The translations under genes and the position numbers were made by a program. The notes beneath the pieces were generated by a model. The model ran no database searches, was not told the origin of the DNA, and saw only the letters and a program-made list of their open reading frames with translations. From NCBI GenBank assembly GCA_022702545.1, contig JAHRBC010000003.1:868001-932000 (forward strand): a stretch of 64,000 nt of DNA, in the 5' to 3' direction. The stretch comes from Phycomyces nitens (taxonomy: Eukaryota > Mucoromycota > Mucoromycetes > Mucorales > Phycomycetaceae). Shown here one piece after another: positions 59,196 through 64,000 of the stretch (the first letter of the stretch is position 1; each line of letters starts with the position of its first letter).

Positions 59196-59689
59196 TATTA
59201 TACCAGAATACTTTGGTTGAAAGTGATTTTTTACATTATCTTGAAATTGTTGTTTTTTAATAAATAATTCACAAATCAATTGTGCAAACTTTTTGTAATA
59301 ATCCCTTTAAAGATGTTTAAAAAACAACTTGAAATATTTTATTCCTCACTTTATAGAGAAAAAATCAACAAATCGAACTATCCTATTCTCATATTTTTAT
59401 CTATTTTTTTGGATTATTTATGAGTTTTTTAAAAATAAATAAAAGTGAAAGTGAAATATTACGGACAAATGTTTTCCCAATTTTGCATGATATTTCTCTA
59501 TGAAAAGGGACAAGTGATTATATTGAGGAGAGAAAGGGGACCATTTTTTTAGGGGACAGTGTTACACAAGACCAGGTGTTTTGACGCGAGCCGGACAAAA
59601 GCCAAGTAGTCATGCTCACGCTTTTTTGCCGGAACATTGAAAATATATTGTGTAACATCCTGTACTTTACAGGTGTCCCGTAAGATTAA
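59196..59689. other. AT-rich spacer
   Basis: No gene is recognised. It has T runs and A runs. Bases 59560-59690 (TGTTACACAAGACCAGG ... TTGTGTAACATCC) contain a small inverted word GTTACACAA/TTGTGTAAC about 80 bp apart, possibly the termini of a short element. Confidence 0.35.
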
Positions 59690-60114
59690 CAATGACTTAA
59701 TGGCCTCATGTCTTATGAGATGAAATTATGTGGGAGTAATATAGAAGAGATATGTATAGGGCAGATGATGAAAATAAAGGAAGGACTTGGAGTGGTAGGG
59801 TCTTATAGGCTATTTAGGGTATATTGGCTTGATCTATGCATGTATGGAGGAGCTTATGGGTAGAGGTAGTGACGTTGACAGAAATGAAAGGTATGGCATC
59901 AAAGATAAATGCCCAATAGGCTCGTCAACCTACCTGTAGGACAGCACCAAAAACCTGGGAACTGGGGAGGAAAGGGCCATCGGGAGGAAGCTTTACCTTT
60001 GAGAGGGCAGAAAGTACGCTATCTGGCAAAGGAGAGAAAGAAGGAATCCAGTGTGAGAGAATATCGGCCCATACCTTCCACATCTTGGGGCAACTTATCA
60101 GGAGGTGTTCGGGT

Positions 60115-60395
60115 TGTGGTAATTGAGGGTTTTTAGGGGGAACTTGTAGATACTGTGAGAGTGTTATTTCTTGAAGAAAGAATATTATGGTGGTTTATAT
60201 AGTTATTATTCTAGTTCCCTTGTTCTATTAATCTCTATTGTGTAATGGTCGGTTATCACTGTAGTAGTGTGAAGTGTACGTGTGCCTGGTGTGTAACTGC
60301 TCCTGGGATGTTATCTTGCCATGGTCATTAGCAAAGAGGAACCAGATATCGGTTGTGGAGTTTGTATTTCACTCAAATGTGGTGTGTATACCACA
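60115..60395 (+). repeat. LTR-like repeat, copy 2
   Basis: About 281 bp, direct-orientation partner of 2268-2528. It starts TGTGGTAATTGAGGG and ends GTGTATACCACA. It sits inside the LINE between the endonuclease and the zf-RVT remnant. No direct repeat flanks it. Confidence 0.55.
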
Positions 60396-61265
60396 AGTCT
60401 GTTTAACGACTTCCCAGTTGTCCTGAGTAGAGGAGGTGAGTGTGGGATAAAGAGAGGTGAGGGCTTGATTGAGTGTGCATATGAAGTCGGGATGAGTGGC
60501 AAGGAGGGGATTAGCACGGTATAGGCCTTTTCCATGTGGAGAGAGTCCAAAACTGAAAGTAGCCGAGAGCAGAGCATGGTCAGACCAGGAGGGTGAGACA
60601 AAGTCTATGTTGGCAGAGATGAGAGAAGAGGAGAAAGAGAGTGGAGCAAAGATGTAGTCGATGGTGGAGACGATAGAGTCATTGCGGCGAAAAGTTGGGA
60701 GAGGTAGGTGTTCTGGGTGTGTGTGACAGTCCACAAAATTGGATGCATAGAATTCTTGACAGGTAGGAGAGAGAGAGCGAAGGGAGCTTTGGATGTGGAA
60801 AGAAAAATTAAAGTCACCAGCAATAAAGAGACGCTCAAGTATGTCTGGACGATGTAGAATAGGGAAGGAGTGGAGGTCTTCGAAAAAGGTGCGTCGAGCA
60901 GAGTATTGGGTGGCAGGGGCATAGATAACTAGAACATAGAAAGGAGGGAAGAAGGCAGAGGCATGACTTACCTTGGCCAGAATGGCCCGGTCATCTTCGG
61001 GTATGGGTATTCGAGTGAGGGTGAGTTGGGGGTTCATAGATACAATGCCACAGCGGTATGTCCAGAGAGAGGAGTGGGCACGAAATTGAGAGTGAATGAC
61101 AGTAGAAAGAGAAGGAGTAGTATAGGTTTCTTGCAAAGCGATAAGATCAGAATTGCATTGGCAAAGGAAACGAATAAATTCAGAGCGGCGAGTGGGGTGA
61201 GATACTTTACTGAGACTATTGCAATTGATGGATGCAATATTAACATTCAGGGAAAGGGCCGACAT
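60396..61265 (-). pseudogene. LINE ORF2 N terminus: AP endonuclease
   Basis: ATG at 61265 shares its A with the TAA of ORF1. The endonuclease is complete in its key blocks: NIASINCNSL, LIALQETYT, VLVIYAPATQYS, LFIAGDFNFSF, STIDYIFAPLSF and SWSDHALLSATF, which give the usual Asn, Glu, Asp-x-Asn and SDH active-site residues. It ends after NWEVVKQTC, where the LTR-like repeat starts and adds about nine foreign residues before a stop. The endonuclease nicks target DNA in target-primed reverse transcription. Without RT the product cannot retrotranspose. Confidence 0.85.
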
Positions 61266-62623
61266 TATTGTTTGGCAAGAGGTTGTTGGGTCGATGCTCC
61301 ACTGCGAAGCTTCGGAAGGCGAAGGGTATCGCCAGTCTTGGAGGTTTTGGGAATGTGGGTTGAGTACATTGCCTTGGCCTTATCAGCCGGAGAGAGGGAC
61401 GTGGTGGTGGGGACATGCTTAGCCATGGTCATGTCAGAGATAGTCTCTGGGGACTCAGGACGATGTGTCTGAGACGTAAAAGTGACAGGACTAGTACTAG
61501 GATCAAGATCCAGTTGGATCTCTGGGCTGGAGGTTTGCTGCTCCTCACTTGGTCTGGTGATCTCAGTCAGGCCATCGACCTGGCCAGGAATGGGAGTGGA
61601 CACTTCTTCCTCTGAGCGTTTCTGACCTACTGTCAGCTGGGAGGTGGGTTGGGGCAAAGGTGGGGAAGGATCGGCTTTTTCCAGGGCAGCCATGAGGGCG
61701 GGATCCAAATCAAGGGAGTCCTTGTCAAAACTATCAATCTCCATGTTGTGGGTTGATGGTTTTGGGTTGGACATGCGTGGGTGGGTGTTTCGAGTGTCTC
61801 CCCTGGGGCAGTTTGCTTTGGTGTGACCATTTTTATGACACAACCAACAGGCACGTTGGGAGGTGGGGCAAGTAGGGCAGTTGGAGCGGTCATGACCGTC
61901 TTTGTGACAGTACCGGCACCACACGGGCAGAGAGCTGGTGAGAACGCGGAAGCCATCATCAGTGTTCAACCACTGTATGTTATGCAACAGAGGTTCGTAG
62001 GAGACCTCCATTTCTTGGTGTTTTGGGGGAGAAGTCTGTAGTATGGCATATCCAGTGCCGAGGAAGGTGTTGTACTTAGGTTCACGGCAAAGTCCGACAT
62101 CAAGAATTTGTCCGTAAATGGCCAAACTGCCACGAATGCCATCGATGAGCTCTTGTTCATCAAGAGCTGGTAGGCGGGAGAGGAGGAGCTTTTGAATCTG
62201 CGTGTCAGCAGTGAGAGCAAGTACTCCACGAATAGTGGTATTATGGTTGGGGAAGTGCAAGCCAGTTTGAATGGCTCTCGAGATTGTCGTTCTGTCCAAA
62301 GGGGTGAAGTTGGCTTCACAGAGAAGTCGATTTCCTTCTTTCATAAAGGAAACTAGTCTTCTCGTAGGATATTGCTTGAACAGAAGTTCGAAGCACTTAT
62401 CGTGTGTCGGGGCGATAGAGGTAACGTCAAAAATAACGCTCCCAGGGGAGCGTCCATTGCGCCAAATGCGCAAATGAATAATCTTCGTCTCTCCCTCATT
62501 GGAGGGAGAGAGGGTGTCATTATGGACAGCCGAGATTCGATTCGTTTTGACTACACGCGACCATAGTCAGGTGGAATCAAGAGGGTGAATTTTTTCGTTT
62601 GATATGGTAGTAGAGGAAGCCAT
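61265..62623 (-). pseudogene. LINE ORF1 with two zinc knuckles
   Basis: From the ATG at 62623 (MASSTTISNEKIHPLD) a TGA at 62569-62567 interrupts. The same frame then runs to the TAA at 61267-61265, about 450 codons in all. The central part (IRGSLAIYGQILDVGLC, FLGTGYAIL) is RRM-like, as in other ORF1 proteins. Two CCHC knuckles follow: CRYCHKDGHDRSNC and CWLCHKNGHTKANC. The C-terminal third is Pro/Ser/Thr-rich. ORF1 proteins coat LINE RNA. The next possible starts after the TGA are non-ATG codons. Confidence 0.8.
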
Positions 62624-63121
62624 CTTTATAAAAGATAAACATCTTATTAAAATAGAATGATTAGTTCGTCACGTGATAAATCCATCCTAACTCATCACGT
62701 GTTTTATAATATCATATTCTTATTCTTATTGTAAAGTTGGGATGATTGGCGGATCTTTTACTATGGTGCGATGTGAACGAGGGGTTCTTCGAGGGAGAAG
62801 AGAGGTTACACGCACGGATTTGAGAGGGGAGTGGGGATGAGGCAAAAGGTGATGGTTGTTGATAAAGAAATAGAAGATTGTAGACAAAGAGGTTCTCTAA
62901 ACGACACAGACAATACTAGATGACCAGAGCGACCTATGTCCTCTGCGACAAATATATACTTATAGAGGGAAGAGAGTTGTTTTATTCACTTTGCTTGTGT
63001 GAGGTTAATAAGGTCAGGGCCTCAATAGTACTACTAACTACTGCCTGTTAGTTACTTAGACATGAAAATAAAATTTATGACATATGATTGCTTATCCAGA
63101 GTAAAATATATATAGAGAAAT
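62624..63121. other. LINE 5' region and end of a second DIRS-like element
   Basis: Two CACGTG palindromes (62670-62675 and 62696-62701) lie just upstream of the LINE ORF1 start and may be part of its internal promoter. The rest is non-coding and probably includes the 3' region of the recombinase element to the right. No gene is seen. Confidence 0.4.
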
Positions 63122-64000
63122 TCAGGGAATATCCACAGCATCAAAGAAAGTATCACCCTCATCCGGGTCCTCAACATCCTGTTCACCACTTGTAATAAGA
63201 GTGTTGGTAAAGTCAAATGAGGACAAGTGTTCTCGACGGTAGTGATTTTCAAAGGTAGAGGAAGAAGCCCAGTTACCCATTGTGACAATATCCTCCTTAG
63301 GAATTCCGGACCGGAGTGCCAGTGATGAAGCGATAGAATGCAGAGAAACATGCGGTTCGCTAGTAGACATGTGTATGAGCTTGGAGATCCAGACTTGGAT
63401 TGTACGGGTACGGAGTTGACGATTAGGTCGCAAGGAATTGATAAACAAGGTAGTAGCAGTGCACAAGGGTCGACGTCGGGAGAGAAGTCGAAAGGTAGAC
63501 CCAGGGCAAAGCCGTTGGTCGAGGTGGGCCTTGACCCGGAAAGACTTGATTATACGGCGCCGTCGACGTTTCTCTTTGGGACAGTGCACGTCAAAAGAAA
63601 GGGTCAAATCCTCAGCGAGGGAGACAGAGGATAGAGGAATCCTTTGGAAATCAGAAGGGCGGAGGAAGCACGTGATGCCCAGAAGAAAGGCAAGTTTGCT
63701 TTGGAGAGTGGCATGAGAGAGTCGGTCGGCCGTCATAGAGGCAAGATAATCCATGGTGGGCTGAAGGCTAATGGTAGGGCGGTGCAGGCGAGTAGGGGGA
63801 GCTTGTGCCAGAAGAGTGGTAATAAAAGAGTTAAGATTGTCATCTGTGCGCAAGATGGTAGGGTTGAGATGAAGGTGAGAGATGGCAGATCGGAACAGTT
63901 GGAGTGTGGAGACAGCATACGAATGAAGAGTGTGCATGTCACTTAAAAAATTGGTCAAGTTGCTGGGCGTGAAAGAGTTCTGGGACACGTTGTGTGCAAG
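63122..64000 (-). CDS. Tyrosine recombinase of a second DIRS-like element (partial)
   Basis: An open minus-strand frame runs from beyond the window edge to the stop at 63122 (at least 290 aa). It has the core-binding part (STLQLFRSAISHLHLNP, LQSKLAFLLGITCFLRPSDF, with Arg I) and a catalytic domain with CPKEKRRRRRII, SLHSIASSLALRSGIP (His box) and MGNWASSSTFENHYRRE (Tyr). It resembles the recombinase at 50.6-51.8 kb in order and motif style but is clearly a different family. There are no internal stops. The 5' genes of the element lie outside the window. Confidence 0.78.
   Translation of the reverse strand, partial: LAHNVSQNSFTPSNLTNFLSDMHTLHSYAVSTLQLFRSAISHLHLNPTILRTDDNLNSFITTLLAQAPPTRLHRPTISLQPTMDYLASMTADRLSHATLQSKLAFLLGITCFLRPSDFQRIPLSSVSLAEDLTLSFDVHCPKEKRRRRRIIKSFRVKAHLDQRLCPGSTFRLLSRRRPLCTATTLFINSLRPNRQLRTRTIQVWISKLIHMSTSEPHVSLHSIASSLALRSGIPKEDIVTMGNWASSSTFENHYRREHLSSFDFTNTLITSGEQDVEDPDEGDTFFDAVDIP

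Larger units (their letters stand above)
59690..62623 (-). mobile_element. LINE with ORF1 and endonuclease, RT core missing
   Basis: Minus-strand non-LTR retrotransposon: ORF1 (62623-61265), an AP-endonuclease frame (61265-60396) and a 3' part (about 60135-59800) that reads PEHLLISCPKMWKVWADIL, the zf-RVT end, and WAFIFDAIPFISV. The approximately 1.5-2 kb of reverse transcriptase expected between endonuclease and zf-RVT is absent. In its place lies the 281-bp LTR-like repeat. LINEs normally lose their 5' ends, so an internal loss of this type points to recombination after insertion. Confidence 0.8.

Noticed and set aside
1..64000. tRNA, rRNA or CRISPR features
   Set aside because: I looked for T-loop and B-box words, rRNA-like stretches and regularly spaced short repeats and saw none. 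A tRNAscan or Rfam run would be decisive.

Overview
The window looks like nuclear DNA from an early-diverging fungus, most likely Mucoromycota. This is an inference: genus and species cannot be fixed from the sequence alone. Supporting signs are AT-rich spacers, short spliceosomal introns (about 45-105 nt) with GTAAGT-like donors and (C/T)TAAC-like branch sites, a fungal set of host genes, and a dense mix of LINE, DIRS, Tc1/mariner, Harbinger and Mutator-like transposons.

Layout. Bases 1-9.8 kb are a gene-poor repeat zone: a 148-bp tandem repeat, a 65-bp inverted repeat, two copies of a dispersed repeat, an LTR-like repeat and a decayed LINE. From 9.8 to 43.6 kb lies the host gene block: an arrestin-related adaptor with PPxY motifs (+), the nuclease-like protein MYG1 (+, nine exons), a SAP-domain protein (+), a MEF2/Rlm1-type MADS-box factor with long polyglutamine tracts (-), a bHLH factor (-), a small secreted Kre9/Knh1-like protein (-), the GID/CTLH E3 ligase subunit RMD5 (-) and, divergent from it, a giant HECT E3 ligase of the HUWE1/Tom1 family (+, 14 exons, about 3731 aa). 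I rebuilt the exons of these genes by hand. Every junction listed keeps the reading frame.

From 43.6 to 64 kb the window is almost entirely transposon-derived: a Tc1 fragment, a PIF/Harbinger element with convergent transposase and SANT-like genes, a DIRS-like tyrosine-recombinase retroelement, a three-exon gene of unknown function, a 5'-truncated retrocopy, a Mutator-like transposase whose exons run into an OTU cysteine-protease domain, a complete Tc1-like element with TA target duplication and one nonsense codon, a LINE (zinc-knuckle ORF1 and AP-endonuclease ORF2 joined by TAATG) with its reverse-transcriptase core missing, and a second tyrosine recombinase leaving the window.

Themes. Three of the host genes act in ubiquitin pathways (PPxY arrestin, RMD5, HUWE1). 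Two of these are E3 ligases that share one 433-bp divergent promoter region. In the transposon zone many open frames are broken by a single TAG or TGA, several at positions where the family has Trp, which suggests C-to-T decay. The most unusual items are the transposase-OTU gene, a 33-bp oligo-T insertion with a 12-bp target duplication sitting in frame inside the DIRS recombinase, and the 9-nt and 11-nt microexons of MYG1.
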